A stretch of DNA of 64,000 nucleotides from assembly GCA_963965975.1 (NCBI GenBank), contig OZ014422.1, forward strand, positions 1,240,001-1,304,000, written 5' to 3'. The first letter of the stretch is position 1, and every line of letters begins with the position of its first letter. Both the position numbers and the translations under genes were made by a program. The notes under the pieces are model-generated. The model had not been told where the DNA came from, did no database searches, and saw nothing but the letters and a program-made list of their open reading frames with translations. The stretch is from Xestospongia bergquistia (Eukaryota; Porifera; Demospongiae; Haplosclerida; Petrosiidae). Of the stretch, positions 46,419 to 57,842 are shown one piece after another.

Positions 46419-46790
46419 ATGGATGAACTACATCTGTTAATGTGGCTGTTACTTCTCATTGTATCTACTGTACCATCAGGACAGTATGTTATTCATGTAC
46501 CAGCTGCAAACAAGGCAGATTCTGACACTCTTCAAGATTACCTCTGTGGCAATGGTTCTCATTTCTTACAACCTTTACTCTCTCATCCTCTGTACCTCAT
46601 TACCTTGTACCTGGACCCTTCTGTCTGGTTAAAAATAGCATTAATGTAACAATTGTCAGTGACAGTCATTCAAAGCTGTTCATGTCTCAACAACAATGTC
46701 AATATGGTAATTCATCAGTTGCTTTGAATAAACAGTTTTCTCACAGAACAATTCATTATTTTGTTTACTGTATATCAGATTATTTTTGTT
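46419..46790 (+). pseudogene. 5' relic of a beta-helix membrane protein gene
   Basis: Matches only the first about 100 codons of the array genes: signal peptide, GQYVIHVPA, then LQDYLCGNGSHFLQP. A small deletion after LQP (the AGATACAGTC present in the others is missing) shifts the frame and the ORF stops at 46649. Homology fades by about 46790 and the spacer of the next copy starts. A dead truncated unit at the left end of the array. Confidence 0.85.
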
Positions 46791-46950
46791 AGTTGTTGTT
46801 TAAAAAAATCAATACTGAAAACGAACAGATAAAGTGTCAGTGTATGCATCTCACTTTTTAATTTGTATGTTATCAATTTTCTTAAATTACATGAAATTGA
46901 TAAATGTGGTTATTTAAGAAACTGCTTTCTTCTCATTTTTCATCCATTTC

Positions 46951-49900
46951 ATGATCACAATGAACGTACTAGCATCCATGTTACTTCTCATTGTATCTAC
47001 TGTACCATCAGGACAGTATGTCATTCAGGTACCAGCTAGAAACAAGGCAGATTCTAACACTCTTCAAGATTACTTCTGTGGCAATGGTTCTCATCTCCTT
47101 CAACCAGATACAGTCCTTGTTCTCTCATCCTCTGTACCTCACTACCTTGCACCTGGAAACTTCTGTCTGGTTAAAAATATCACCAATATAACAATTGTCA
47201 GTGATAACTCTGTCAAAGTTGCTCATATTGTTTGTCACAATGACACTGTTCCTACTAGAGGGATTGGTTTTATCAACATATCTGGACTATACCTGTACAA
47301 CCTTCATATTCATCAATGTGGAGGCATACTTAACACAGCTGCTATTTCTAATAACACATGGTTTTATTATCCAATAGGACTATCTGCTGTTTTATTATTC
47401 CATCATTGTAATGAACTCCATATATCTAATGTATCTATTGATGGAGGATATTATGGATATGCTATAATTGCTATTGATGTGTATGGAGAAACTACATTCT
47501 ATAATATGACAGTGACTGATTCTACTGTTTGCTCATTACAACAACTCAAATTGGTTAACTCATTTTGTTCTGGTAGTGGATTATTCTTTCTCTTTATTGA
47601 TGAATCTGATGAGGTACAGAGTAGATCCCTTTTAATCAAGAGGTCAACAATATCAAGGAATGTCAATCAATATTTGTGGGGACAAAATCCAATTGATGAT
47701 CTTCAGTTTAGTTTACAACAAGTAGCAATATTTGGTGCTGGAGGACTGACTATCATATTTAGTGGGTCTTCATATAAAAATGGAGATGTTGTATTGGAAT
47801 CTAATGAAGTGAGTAGTAATAGTGGAGACATAGCTGGTGGTTGTTTAGTACTATATTTTAATACAATATCTTCTGCTCTTCCTAGTTTATTGTTTAATAC
47901 TACCTCATCAATAATTAACTTTTATAATAACTCAGTTACAGGTATATATCGAGCTAGAGGTGGAGGTGTTGCAATATATGTTATCATTGATACTATCCCT
48001 ACTATAGAAACTAGATTGACTATAACCTTTAATCACATTAAATTCTTCAACAATACCAATGCTGATTATGGAGGTGCTGTATTCATTCAACTACCTTATA
48101 TTTCTCATGTTTTTACAACAATATATTTTTATAAAACAGTATGGGTCTTTAATGAAGCAGATGTAGGTGGGTCTGCATTGTATATTCAAGCAAATAAACA
48201 TGTTCCATTGACTGATGACAATTATAATAATTCTGTGATACTTTCTGATACTTGGGCAACAACCAATGGACCAAGATCATTCTCATTAAATATTTTTAAA
48301 ATTGGGTCAATATTTGAGTTTCATTATCTTCACACAGTTTTTATAAAACAACATGATACTGGTATAAGCAATTATTTTGATAGTAATTCTCAGTCTGTTC
48401 TAGTTGCAGTGAATAGTAGTCTGTTTATACAAGGAAAAGTCTTGTTTCATTACAATCATGCTAAAACTGGTTCCAGTATTCGCCTTGAATCACTAGCACA
48501 TGTTACATTTCAAACACCAGCTGAAACCCATTTTCATCGTGACATGAATTTTCCACCAGGAGGAGTAATAACAGCACTTGGACAATCTTATGGTGGTTAC
48601 ACAGATTGTCCAGTATCACTTCAAACAAATTCTACAAACAATTTTATAACAATAGATTTTGACAATGGAAATGCAGTAGGCAACTATTTTTTTTACTCTG
48701 ATGGACTAGATCATTGCGGACTAAATTTATCTCATACTTTTAAACACCTACTGTCAGAAATATCATCACCACCTACAAAATTACATCTGTGTGATAAAAA
48801 TAATTCTACTCACAAAATTTTTACCTATCCTGGAAAAGCAGTTGTGCTTTCTGTTATTGCAGAGAATCTCCAAAAAAAAGCAACTCTAACAAAGATGTTT
48901 GTTATTTTAGACCATTCAGCCATGGATCGCGGCTGGATTATTAGTAAGAAAGATCAAACCACATTATTACATGATATTACATGTACAAATGTAAGTTTCC
49001 AGCTGTTCTGTATAATACCACCATCTAGACAAGTAAAAAAAGTGTATTTGACAGTTCATGAAGGATCCATTCAATTGGCCCTTCATGTTGTCATGATGCC
49101 TTGTCCTTTTGGTTTCTCTCATATTAATGGAACCTGTGTATGTGACTCTTTTATTATTACTCAAAAGATAGCTAGTATGTGTAATATTGATACAACAAGT
49201 ATAACAATTTCAAGTGGAAAGTGGCTTGGACATATTCAAAATATCACCTATGGTTTTGCTTCTGTTTGTCCTACAGGATACTGTATTAGTAACCTCATAG
49301 ATATTGATATGACAAGGAAAGACTATATATGTCATCCAAACAGGAGAGGAACACTCTGTGGAGATTGTGTAGAAGGTTACAGCATTGTGTTAGGATCTGA
49401 TGACTGTCAACGTTGTCACTCAAACTTGTTTTTGTTACTCATTATAGTATTTGGTGTTGCAGGAATAGCAGTCGTTTTTATCTTGTTCTGTCTTCGTATC
49501 ACCATTTCCAGTAAGGTCTTAGGAGGGATTGTCTTCTTTGCTAACATGACAGAGGTTAGTCTTCGAGATTCTCTCACAGAAGGTCACATGTATGGACACA
49601 TTTTAAACATAATCTTTTCCTTACTTAATCTCAATTTGGGATTTGGGATATGTTTCTTTAAAGGAATGACAGCTCTCTACAAGACAGCTCTCCAGTTTGT
49701 TTTTCCTGTTTACTTGTGGTTAATAGTAGTAGCTCTTGTTCTGTTGAGCAGGTTCTCTACTAGAATTGCAAACTTAACTTCTCATTCTTCCATACAAGTT
49801 CTAGCTACCTTATTTTATTTGTCATTTGCTAAACTGTTACTCACAGTTATAGATATCTTCACATCAGTAACGATCCAAACACCACAAGGTGACTATACTG

Positions 49901-50043
49901 TATGGTACATTGATGGTAATATTTACTATTGGAAAGACACTGGACATGTTATTCTGTTCAGTGTAGCCATTGGAGTAACTCTTGTTTACTTAATACCCTT
50001 TCTTCTATTCAAAGTAAAGAGCTGTGAATTCCAACAGCACTAA
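46951..50043 (+). CDS. Beta-helix multi-pass membrane protein, copy 1, C-terminus cut by inversion
   Basis: 1,030-residue ORF, single exon, function unknown. Signal peptide, then a roughly 650-residue ectodomain rich in Asn-X-Ser/Thr sites and short hydrophobic/Asn-rich repeats such as INISGLYLYNLHIHQCGG, characteristic of parallel beta-helices. A Cys-rich membrane-proximal segment (CPFGF...CVCDSF...CHPNRRGTLCGDC) follows, then hydrophobic helices starting LFLLLIIVFGVAGIAVVFILF. Compared with copy 3, the ORF leaves homology after VYLIPFLL and ends FKVKSCEFQQH, because the next about 300 bp are inverted. It therefore lacks the last about 195 residues and four helices. Could be a shorter functional receptor or an inactivated gene. 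Confidence 0.8.
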   Translation: MITMNVLASMLLLIVSTVPSGQYVIQVPARNKADSNTLQDYFCGNGSHLLQPDTVLVLSSSVPHYLAPGNFCLVKNITNITIVSDNSVKVAHIVCHNDTVPTRGIGFINISGLYLYNLHIHQCGGILNTAAISNNTWFYYPIGLSAVLLFHHCNELHISNVSIDGGYYGYAIIAIDVYGETTFYNMTVTDSTVCSLQQLKLVNSFCSGSGLFFLFIDESDEVQSRSLLIKRSTISRNVNQYLWGQNPIDDLQFSLQQVAIFGAGGLTIIFSGSSYKNGDVVLESNEVSSNSGDIAGGCLVLYFNTISSALPSLLFNTTSSIINFYNNSVTGIYRARGGGVAIYVIIDTIPTIETRLTITFNHIKFFNNTNADYGGAVFIQLPYISHVFTTIYFYKTVWVFNEADVGGSALYIQANKHVPLTDDNYNNSVILSDTWATTNGPRSFSLNIFKIGSIFEFHYLHTVFIKQHDTGISNYFDSNSQSVLVAVNSSLFIQGKVLFHYNHAKTGSSIRLESLAHVTFQTPAETHFHRDMNFPPGGVITALGQSYGGYTDCPVSLQTNSTNNFITIDFDNGNAVGNYFFYSDGLDHCGLNLSHTFKHLLSEISSPPTKLHLCDKNNSTHKIFTYPGKAVVLSVIAENLQKKATLTKMFVILDHSAMDRGWIISKKDQTTLLHDITCTNVSFQLFCIIPPSRQVKKVYLTVHEGSIQLALHVVMMPCPFGFSHINGTCVCDSFIITQKIASMCNIDTTSITISSGKWLGHIQNITYGFASVCPTGYCISNLIDIDMTRKDYICHPNRRGTLCGDCVEGYSIVLGSDDCQRCHSNLFLLLIIVFGVAGIAVVFILFCLRITISSKVLGGIVFFANMTEVSLRDSLTEGHMYGHILNIIFSLLNLNLGFGICFFKGMTALYKTALQFVFPVYLWLIVVALVLLSRFSTRIANLTSHSSIQVLATLFYLSFAKLLLTVIDIFTSVTIQTPQGDYTVWYIDGNIYYWKDTGHVILFSVAIGVTLVYLIPFLLFKVKSCEFQQH

Positions 50044-50325
50044 ATTAACCAATATGAATCCCTCTACCATATTTGTTAAACGACCTTGAAAAGGTTTACA
50101 GTAAACTTGTATAAATGTGAACGGAGCCAATGTGAAGAGATAACAAAAGGGTAGGATCTTTACCTCGTAATAAAGCATAGCTGATATAAGCAGATACTAA
50201 TAGCCAAAGACGAACACCAAACCACCATCCCCAACCTTCTTTGTACCGTCCTTGATAGGCATCAAGGAGATTACGTCGATGTCGTATACACCTTAGTCTT
50301 AGAATTCACAGCTCTTTACTTTGAA
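50008..50325. repeat. Inverted segment bounded by 24-bp inverted repeats
   Basis: The reverse complement of 50032-50301 aligns with the coding sequence of copy 3 around 57250-57540 (RRRRNLLDAYQGRYKEGWGWW region). It is bordered by perfect 24-bp inverted arms at 50008-50031 and 50302-50325 (TTCAAAGTAAAGAGCTGTGA and reverse). The intact copies have this sequence only once, so the arm was duplicated during inversion. Confidence 0.9.
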
Positions 50326-50604
50326 CTTCAAGGGAATATATCAAAGTCAGTACCATATGCTAGTGTCTTCATGTCACTGTTACTTCTTGTATTGTTGTTA
50401 TTGATTGAATATCATGTATTGGAATATATGAAACAGTTTAGAATCTTTATGAAGATGTTGAATCCTCTGATGAAGATTATAAAGGATCTGAGGCTTAAAA
50501 TTGCACAAAAAGGACAAAGTTGTTTCAATGATCTCTTGGAAAAAGATACAGATATGTGGGATAAAGAGTTCAGGGAACCTCTGCTTGAGGATTTTTCAGA
50601 TTAA
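50326..50604 (+). pseudogene. Detached 3' end of copy 1
   Basis: After the inverted segment the normal 3' coding sequence resumes and stays open to the family stop (FREPLLEDFSD, TAA at 50602-50604), encoding the last helix and cytoplasmic tail. It is separated from the copy 1 ORF by the inversion, so it can be translated only if the inversion reverts or is spliced out. Confidence 0.8.
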
Positions 50605-50993
50605 CACATTCCACTTTATTTTTAATTCTTTTGTTGTATGTAGTCTATTACTTAAGTCAATATTTGCTAACTTTGTGATAGCGAGAATTAAACAACATGA
50701 ACTTTATTTTGTTCTTTTGATTAGATCTCTGTTGTTGTCATGTTTCATGTTGAATAATTCATTGTTTGTTCAATATTAAAACCTAATGGATAAACTGTTA
50801 ATATATGTGTTTCTCCTAATTTGTTTATTATAAATGTTGTCTTTTTTAATTTAAAGTAGCAAATGTTTTTAAACACCATTACTATTGTTTATAGACTAGC
50901 ACTGGTTAACACTTAAAAGTTATTAAGTGCTAATGTGTAGGATTAAAATGTATTTTAAAAGCTTATTCTTCCTATCCTGTGTTTATTGACAAT
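50605..50993. repeat. Array spacer
   Basis: Similar spacers of 390-440 bp follow the stops at 50604, 53749 and 57842 and contain the 3' UTR and the promoter of the next unit, ending in ATTGACAATATG just before the start. They show the array grew by tandem duplication of a unit of about 4 kb. Confidence 0.8.
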
Positions 50994-53749
50994 ATGATTG
51001 AACTACAGCTGTTAATGTGGCTGTTACTTCTCATTGTATCTGCTGTACCATCGGGACAGTATGTCATCCATGTACCAGCTGGAAATAAGGCAGATTCTAA
51101 CACTCTTCAAGATTACTTCTGTGGCAATGGTTCTCGTCTCATTCAATCAGATACAGTCCTTGTTCTCTCATCCTCTGTACCTCACTACTTTGCACCTGGA
51201 CCCTTCTGTCTGGTTAAAAATATCACCAATATAAAAATTGTCAGTGATAATTCAGTCAAAGTTGCTCGCATAGTTTGTCACAATGACACTGTTCCTACTA
51301 GAGGGATTGGTTTTATCAACATATCTGGACTATACCTGTACAACCTTCATATTCATCAATGTGGAGGCATACTTAACACAGCTGCTATTTCTAACAACAC
51401 ATGGTTTTATTTTCCAATAGGACTATCTGCTGTTTTATTATTCCATCATTGTAATGAACTCCATATATCTAATGTATCTATTAATGGAGGATATTATGGA
51501 TATGCTATAATTGCTATTGATGTGTATGGAGAAACTATATTCTATAATATAACAGTGACTGATTCTACTGTTTGCTCATTACAACAACTCAAATTAGTTA
51601 GTTCATTTTGTTCTGGTAGTGGATTACTCTTTCTCTTTATTGATGAATCTGACGAGCTCCAGAGTAGATCCCTTTTAATCAAGAGGTCAACAATATCAAG
51701 GAATGTCAATCAATATTTGTGGGGACAAAATCCAATTGATGATCTTCAGTTTAGTGTACAACAAGTAGCAGTATTTGGTGCTGGAGGACTGACTATCATA
51801 TTTAGTGGGTCTTCATATAAAAATGGAGATGTTGTATTGGAATCTAATGAAGTGAGTAGTAATAGTGGAGACATAGCTGGTGGTTGTTTAGTACTATACT
51901 TCAATACAATATCTTCTACTCTCCCTAGTCTATTGTTTAATACTACCTCATCAATCATTAACTTTTATAATAACTCAGTTACAGGTATATATCAAGCTAG
52001 AGGTGGAGGTGTTGCAATATATGTTATCATTGGTACTATCCCTACTATAGAAACTAGATTGACTATAACCTTTAATCACATTAAATTCTTCAACAATACC
52101 AATGCTGATTATGGAGGTGCTGTATTCATTCAACTACCTTATATTTCTCAATACCACCATCTAGAGAAGTAAAAAAAGTGTATTTGACAGTTCATGAAGG
52201 ATCCATTCAATTGGCCTTTTGTGTTGTCATGATCCCTTGTCCTTTTGGTTTCTCTCATATTAATGGAACCTGTGTATGTGACTCTTTTATTATTACTCAA
52301 AAGATAACTAGCAAATGTCATATTGATACAACAAGTATAACAATTTCAAGTGGAAAGTGGCTTGGACATATTCAAAATATCACCTATGGTTTTGCTTCTG
52401 TTTGTCCTACAGGATACTGTATTAGTAACCTCATAGATATTGATATGACAAGGAAAGACTATATATGTCATCCAAACAGGAGAGGAACACTCTGTGGAGA
52501 TTGTGTAGAAGGTTACAGCATTGTGTTAGGATCTGATGACTGTCAATGTTGTCACTCAAACTTGTTTTTGTTACTCATTATAGTATTTGGTGTTGCAGGA
52601 ATAGCAGTCGTTTTTATCTTGTTCTGTCTTCGTATCACCATTTCCAGTAAGGTCTTAGGAGGGATTGTCTTCTTTGCTAACATGACAGAGGTTAGTCTTC
52701 GAGATTCTCTCACAGAAGGTCACATATATGGACACATTTTAAACATAATCTTTTCCTTACTTAATCTCAATTTGGGATTTAGAGTATGTTTCTTTAAAGG
52801 AATGACAGCTCTCTACAAGACAGCTCTCTAGTTTGTTTTTCCTGTCTATTTGTGGTTAATTGTAGTAGCTCTTGTTCTGTTGAGCAGGTTCTCTACTAGA
52901 ATTGCAAACTTAACTTCTCACTCTTCCATACAAGTTCTAGCTACCCTATTTTATTTGTCATTTGCTAAACTGTTACTCACAGTTATAGATATCTTCACAT
53001 CAGTAACCATCCAATCACCACAAGGTGACTATACTGTATGGTACATTGATGGCAATGTTCACTATTGGAAAGACACTGGACATAGTATTCTGTTCAGTGT
53101 AGCCATAGGAGTAACTCTTGTTTACTTAATACCCTTTCTTCTATGGACAACTTGTGGTTCATTGTCTCTAAGATTAAGGTGTATACGACGTCGACGTAAT
53201 CTTCTTGATGCCTATCAAGGACGTTACAAAGAAGGTTGGGGATGGTGGTTTGGTGTTCGTCTTTGTCTATTAGTATCTGCTTATATCAGCTATGCTTTAT
53301 TACGAGGTAAGGATCCTTCCTTTTTATTATCTCTTCACATCTTGTTACTGGCTTCGTTCACATTTATACAAGTTTACTGTAAACCTTTTCGAGGTCGTTT
53401 AACAAATATAGTAGAGGGATTCATATTGGTTAATCTAGTGTTGTTGGAATTCACAGCTCTTTACTTTCAGCTTCAAGGGAATATATCAAAGTCAGTACCA
53501 TATGGTAGTGTCTTCATGTCACTGTTACTTCCTGTATTGTTGTTATTGATTGGATATCATGTATTGGAATATATGAAGCAGTTTAGAATCTTTCTGAAGA
53601 TGTTGAATCCTCTGATGAAGATTATAAAGGATCTGAGGCTTAAAATTGCACAAAAAGGACAAGGTTGTTTCAATGATCTCTTGGATAAAGATACAGATAA
53701 GTGGGATAAAGAGTTCAGGGAACCTCTGCTTGAGGATTTTTCAGATTAA
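50994..53749 (+). pseudogene. Beta-helix multi-pass membrane protein, copy 2, internally deleted
   Basis: Open from ATG 50994 to a stop at 52170. At about 52151 it jumps from the ectodomain (QLPYIS) directly to the membrane-proximal region: relative to copy 1, some 880-900 bp corresponding to 48106-49015 are missing and the frame shifts. The downstream frame (from 52178) is open to an in-frame TAG at 52829-52831, where copies 1 and 3 have CAG, and then open again to the family stop. Two independent lesions, so a pseudogene; all other segments remain highly similar to copy 3, so the loss is recent. Confidence 0.9.
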
Positions 53750-54185
53750 CACATTCCACTTTATTTTTAATTGTCTTTTATTGTATGTAGTCTATTACTT
53801 TAGTCAATATTTGCTAACTTTGTGATAGTGAGAGTAGACAACAAGAACTTTATTCTATTCTTTTGATTAGATTTCTGTTGTTGTCATGTTTCATGTTGAA
53901 TAATTCATTGTTTGTTTACTATATTTTGTAGATTATCATTTTTAAAAAGTCAATATTGAAACCTAATGGATAAACTGTTAATATATATGTGTTTCTCCTA
54001 ATTTGTTTATTATAAATGTTGTCTTTTTTAAAGTCAATAATTTAAAGTGGCAAATGTTTTTAAACACCATTACTATTGTTTATAGACCAGCACTGGTTAA
54101 CATTTAAAAGTCATTAAAGTTCTTCTGTGCAACGACTAACAAGTATTTTTAAGCTTTTTCTTCCTATCCTGTGTTTATTGACAAT
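53750..54185. repeat. Array spacer before copy 3
   Basis: Second copy of the array spacer, resembling 57843-58270. Presumably carries the 3' UTR of copy 2 and the promoter of copy 3; the promoter is not otherwise identifiable. Confidence 0.75.
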
Positions 54186-57100
54186 ATGAAAGAACTACAG
54201 CTGTTAATGTGGCTGTTACTTCTCATTGTATCTGCTGTACCATCAGGACAGTATGTCATCCATGTACCAGCTGGAAATAAGGCAGATTCTAACACTCTTC
54301 AAGATTACTTCTGTGGCAATGGTTCTCATCTCATTCAATCAGATACAGTCCTTGTTCTCTCATCCTCTGTTTCTCACTACTTTGCACCTGGACCCTTCTG
54401 TCTGGTTAAAAATATCACCAATATAACAATTGTCAGTGATAATTCAGTCAAAGTTGCTCACATTGTCTGTCACAATGACACTGTTCCTACTAGAGGGATT
54501 GGTTTCATCAACATATCTGGACTATACCTGTACAACCTTCATATTCATCAATGTGGAGGCATACTTAACACAGCTGCTATTTCTAATAACACATGGTTTT
54601 ATTTTCCAATAGGACTATCTGCTGTTTTATTATTCCATCATTGTAATGAACTCCATATATCTAATGTATCTATTGATGGAGGATATTATGGATATGCTAT
54701 AATTGCTATTGATGTGTATGGAGAAACTATATTCTATAATATAACAGTGACTGATTCTACTGTTTGCTCATTACAACAACTCAAATTAGTTAGCTCATTT
54801 TGTTCTGGTAGTGGATTATTCTTTCTCTTTATTGATGAATCTGATGAGGTACAGAGTAGATCCCTTTTAATCAAGAGGTCAACAATATCAAGGAATGTCA
54901 ATCAATATTTGTGGGGACAAAATCCAATTGATGATCTTCAGTTTAGTGTACAACAAGTAGCAGTATTTGGTGCTGGAGGACTGACTATCATATTTAGTGG
55001 GTCTTCATATAAAAATGGAGATGTTGTATTGGAATCTAATGAAGTGAGTAGTAATAGTGGAGACATAGCTGGTGGTTGTTTAGTACTATATTTCAATAAA
55101 ATATCTTCTACACTCCCTAATCTATTGTTTTTTAATACTACCTCATCAACAGGCAACTTTTATAATAACTCAGTTACAGGTACATATCGAGCTAGAGGTG
55201 GAGGTGTTGCAATATATGTTATCATTGGTACTATCCCTACTATAGAAACTAGATTGACTATAACCTTTAATCACATTAAGTTCTCAAGCAATTCCAATGT
55301 GGACTATGGAGGTGCTGTATTCATTCAAGTACCTCGTATTTCTCATGTTTTTACAAAAATCTATTTTTATAAAACAGTATGGGTCCATAATGAAGCAGAA
55401 GTAGGTGGGTCTGCACTGTATATTCAAGCAAATAATTATATTCCATTGAATGATGACAATTATGATAATTCTGTGGTATTCTCAGATACTACGGCAACAA
55501 CTTATGTAGATTCATCATTCTCATTAAATGGTTTTAAAACTGGGTCAATATTTGAGTTCTATCATGTTCGCTCAGTTTTTATAAAACAAGGTGATTCCAA
55601 GAATGTTTTCGAAGCTAATTCTCAGTCTGTTCTAGTTGCAGTGAATAGTAATCTTTTTATACAAGGAAAAGTCTTGTTTCGTTACAATAATGCTAAAATT
55701 GGCTCCAGTATTCGTCTTGAATCACTATCACATGTTACATTTCAAACACCAGCTGAAATCAATTTTCATCATGACATGAATTTTCCACCAGGAGGAGTAA
55801 TAACAGCACTTGGACAATCTTATGGTGGTTACACAGATTGTCCAGTATCACTTCAAACAAATTCTACAAACAATAATATAACAATAGATTTTCACAATGG
55901 AAATGCAGTAGGCAACTACTTTCTTTACTCTGATGGACTAGACAATTGCAAACTGGAATTATTTCATCCTTTTAAACACCTACTGTCAGAAATATCCTCA
56001 CCACCTACAGGCTTACATCTGTGTGATAAAAATAATTCTAACAAAATTTTTACATATCCTGGAAAAGAAGTTGTATTTTCTGTTATTGCAGAGAATTTCC
56101 ACGGAAATGCAACCCTAACAAGGATGTTTGTTATTTTAGAACATTCAGCTTTGAGACAAAGCTGGACTGTTAGTAAGAAAGATCAAACCATATTATTACA
56201 TGATGGTACATGTACAAATGTAAGTTTCAAGTTGTTTTGTAAGAAACCACCATCTAGAAAAGTAAGTAGAGTGTATTTGACAGTTTATGAAGGATCCATT
56301 CAATTGGCCCTTCGTGTTGTCATGATCCCTTGTCCTTTTGGTTTCTCTCATATTAATGGAACCTGTGTATGTGACTCTTTTATTATTACTCAAAAGATAA
56401 CTAGCAAATGTCATATTGATACAACAAGTATAACAATTTCAAGTGGAATGTGGCTTGGACATATTCAAAATATCACCTATGGTTTTGCTTCTGTTTGTCC
56501 TACAGGATACTGTATTAGTAACCTCATAGATATTGATATGACAAGGAAAGACTATATATGTCATCCAAACAGGAGAGGAATACTCTGTGGAGATTGTGTA
56601 GAAGGTTACAGCATTGTGTTAGGATCTGATGACTGTCAACGTTGTCACTCAAACTTGTTTTTGTTACTCATTATAGTATTTGGTGTTGCAGGAATAGCAG
56701 TTGTTTTTATCTTGTTCTGTCTTCGTATCACCATTTCCAGTAAGGTCTTAGGAGGGATTGTCTTCTTTGCTAACATGACAGAGGTTAGTCTTCGAGATTC
56801 TCTCACAGAAGGTCACATGTATGGACACATTTTAAACATAATCTTTTCCTTACTTAATCTCAATTTGGGATTTAGAGTATGTTTCTTTAAAGGAATGACA
56901 GCTCTCTACAAGACAGCTCTCCAGTTTATTTTTCCTGTCTATTTGTGGTTAATTGTAGTAGCTCTTGTTCTGTTGAGCAGGTTCTCCACTAGAATTGCAA
57001 ACTTAACTTCTCACTCTTCCATACAAGTTCTAGCTACCCTATTTTATTTGTCATTTGCTAAACTGTTACTCACAGTTATAGATATCTTCACATCAGTAAC

Positions 57101-57842
57101 CATCCAAACACCACAAGGTGACTACACTGTATGGTACATTGATGGCAATGTTCACTATTGGAAAGACACTGGACATGTTATTCTGTTCAGTGTAACTATT
57201 GGAGTGACTCTTGTTTACTTAATACCCTTTCTTCTGTGGACAACTTGTGGTTCATTGACTCTAAGATTAAGGTGTATACGACGTCGACGTAATCTCCTTG
57301 ATGCCTATCAAGGACGTTACAAAGAAGGTTGGGGATGGTGGTTTGGTGTTCGTCTTTGGCTATTAGTATCTGCTTATATCAGCTATGCTTTATTACGAGG
57401 TAAGGATCCTACCCTTTTATTATCTCTTCATATCTTGTTACTGGCTCCATTCACATTTATACATGTTTACTGTAAACCTTTTCGAGGTCGTTTAACAAAT
57501 ATGGTAGAGGGATTCATATTGGTAAATTTAGTACTGTTGGAATTCACAGCTCTTTACTTTCAGCTTCAAGGGAATATATCAAAGTCAGTACCATATGCTA
57601 GTGTCTTCATGTCACTGTTACTTCTTGTATTGTTGTTATTGATTGGATATCATGTATTGGAATATATGAAGCAGTTTAGAATCTTTATGAAGATGTTGAA
57701 TCCTCTGATGAAGATTACAAAGGATCTGAGGCTTAAAATTGCACACAAAGGACAAGGTTGTTTCAATGATCTCTTGGATAAAGACACAGATAAGTGGGAT
57801 AAAGGGTTCAGGGAACCTCTGCTTGAGGATTTTTCAGATTAA
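54186..57842 (+). CDS. Beta-helix multi-pass membrane protein, copy 3, intact
   Basis: 1,218 residues in one exon; family not recognised by name. ATG at 54186 (MKELQLLMW) starts a signal peptide ending near VPSG. Ectodomain to about residue 710: many N-glycosylation sites and repeated strand-turn units as in right-handed beta-helices. Cys-rich stalk about 710-830 with CPFGF, CVCDSF, CPTGYC, CHPNRRGILCGDC and DDCQRC, resembling an EGF-like module. Then nine or ten hydrophobic helices, including LFLLLIIVFGVAGIAVVFIL, YLWLIVVALVLL, VILFSVTIGVTLVYLIPFLL and SVFMSLLLLVLLLLIGY, with a basic loop LRCIRRRRNLLDAY and a charged tail of about 55 residues. The layout suggests a surface receptor or adhesion protein. 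The only intact member of the array here. Confidence 0.85.
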   Translation: MKELQLLMWLLLLIVSAVPSGQYVIHVPAGNKADSNTLQDYFCGNGSHLIQSDTVLVLSSSVSHYFAPGPFCLVKNITNITIVSDNSVKVAHIVCHNDTVPTRGIGFINISGLYLYNLHIHQCGGILNTAAISNNTWFYFPIGLSAVLLFHHCNELHISNVSIDGGYYGYAIIAIDVYGETIFYNITVTDSTVCSLQQLKLVSSFCSGSGLFFLFIDESDEVQSRSLLIKRSTISRNVNQYLWGQNPIDDLQFSVQQVAVFGAGGLTIIFSGSSYKNGDVVLESNEVSSNSGDIAGGCLVLYFNKISSTLPNLLFFNTTSSTGNFYNNSVTGTYRARGGGVAIYVIIGTIPTIETRLTITFNHIKFSSNSNVDYGGAVFIQVPRISHVFTKIYFYKTVWVHNEAEVGGSALYIQANNYIPLNDDNYDNSVVFSDTTATTYVDSSFSLNGFKTGSIFEFYHVRSVFIKQGDSKNVFEANSQSVLVAVNSNLFIQGKVLFRYNNAKIGSSIRLESLSHVTFQTPAEINFHHDMNFPPGGVITALGQSYGGYTDCPVSLQTNSTNNNITIDFHNGNAVGNYFLYSDGLDNCKLELFHPFKHLLSEISSPPTGLHLCDKNNSNKIFTYPGKEVVFSVIAENFHGNATLTRMFVILEHSALRQSWTVSKKDQTILLHDGTCTNVSFKLFCKKPPSRKVSRVYLTVYEGSIQLALRVVMIPCPFGFSHINGTCVCDSFIITQKITSKCHIDTTSITISSGMWLGHIQNITYGFASVCPTGYCISNLIDIDMTRKDYICHPNRRGILCGDCVEGYSIVLGSDDCQRCHSNLFLLLIIVFGVAGIAVVFILFCLRITISSKVLGGIVFFANMTEVSLRDSLTEGHMYGHILNIIFSLLNLNLGFRVCFFKGMTALYKTALQFIFPVYLWLIVVALVLLSRFSTRIANLTSHSSIQVLATLFYLSFAKLLLTVIDIFTSVTIQTPQGDYTVWYIDGNVHYWKDTGHVILFSVTIGVTLVYLIPFLLWTTCGSLTLRLRCIRRRRNLLDAYQGRYKEGWGWWFGVRLWLLVSAYISYALLRGKDPTLLLSLHILLLAPFTFIHVYCKPFRGRLTNMVEGFILVNLVLLEFTALYFQLQGNISKSVPYASVFMSLLLLVLLLLIGYHVLEYMKQFRIFMKMLNPLMKITKDLRLKIAHKGQGCFNDLLDKDTDKWDKGFREPLLEDFSD

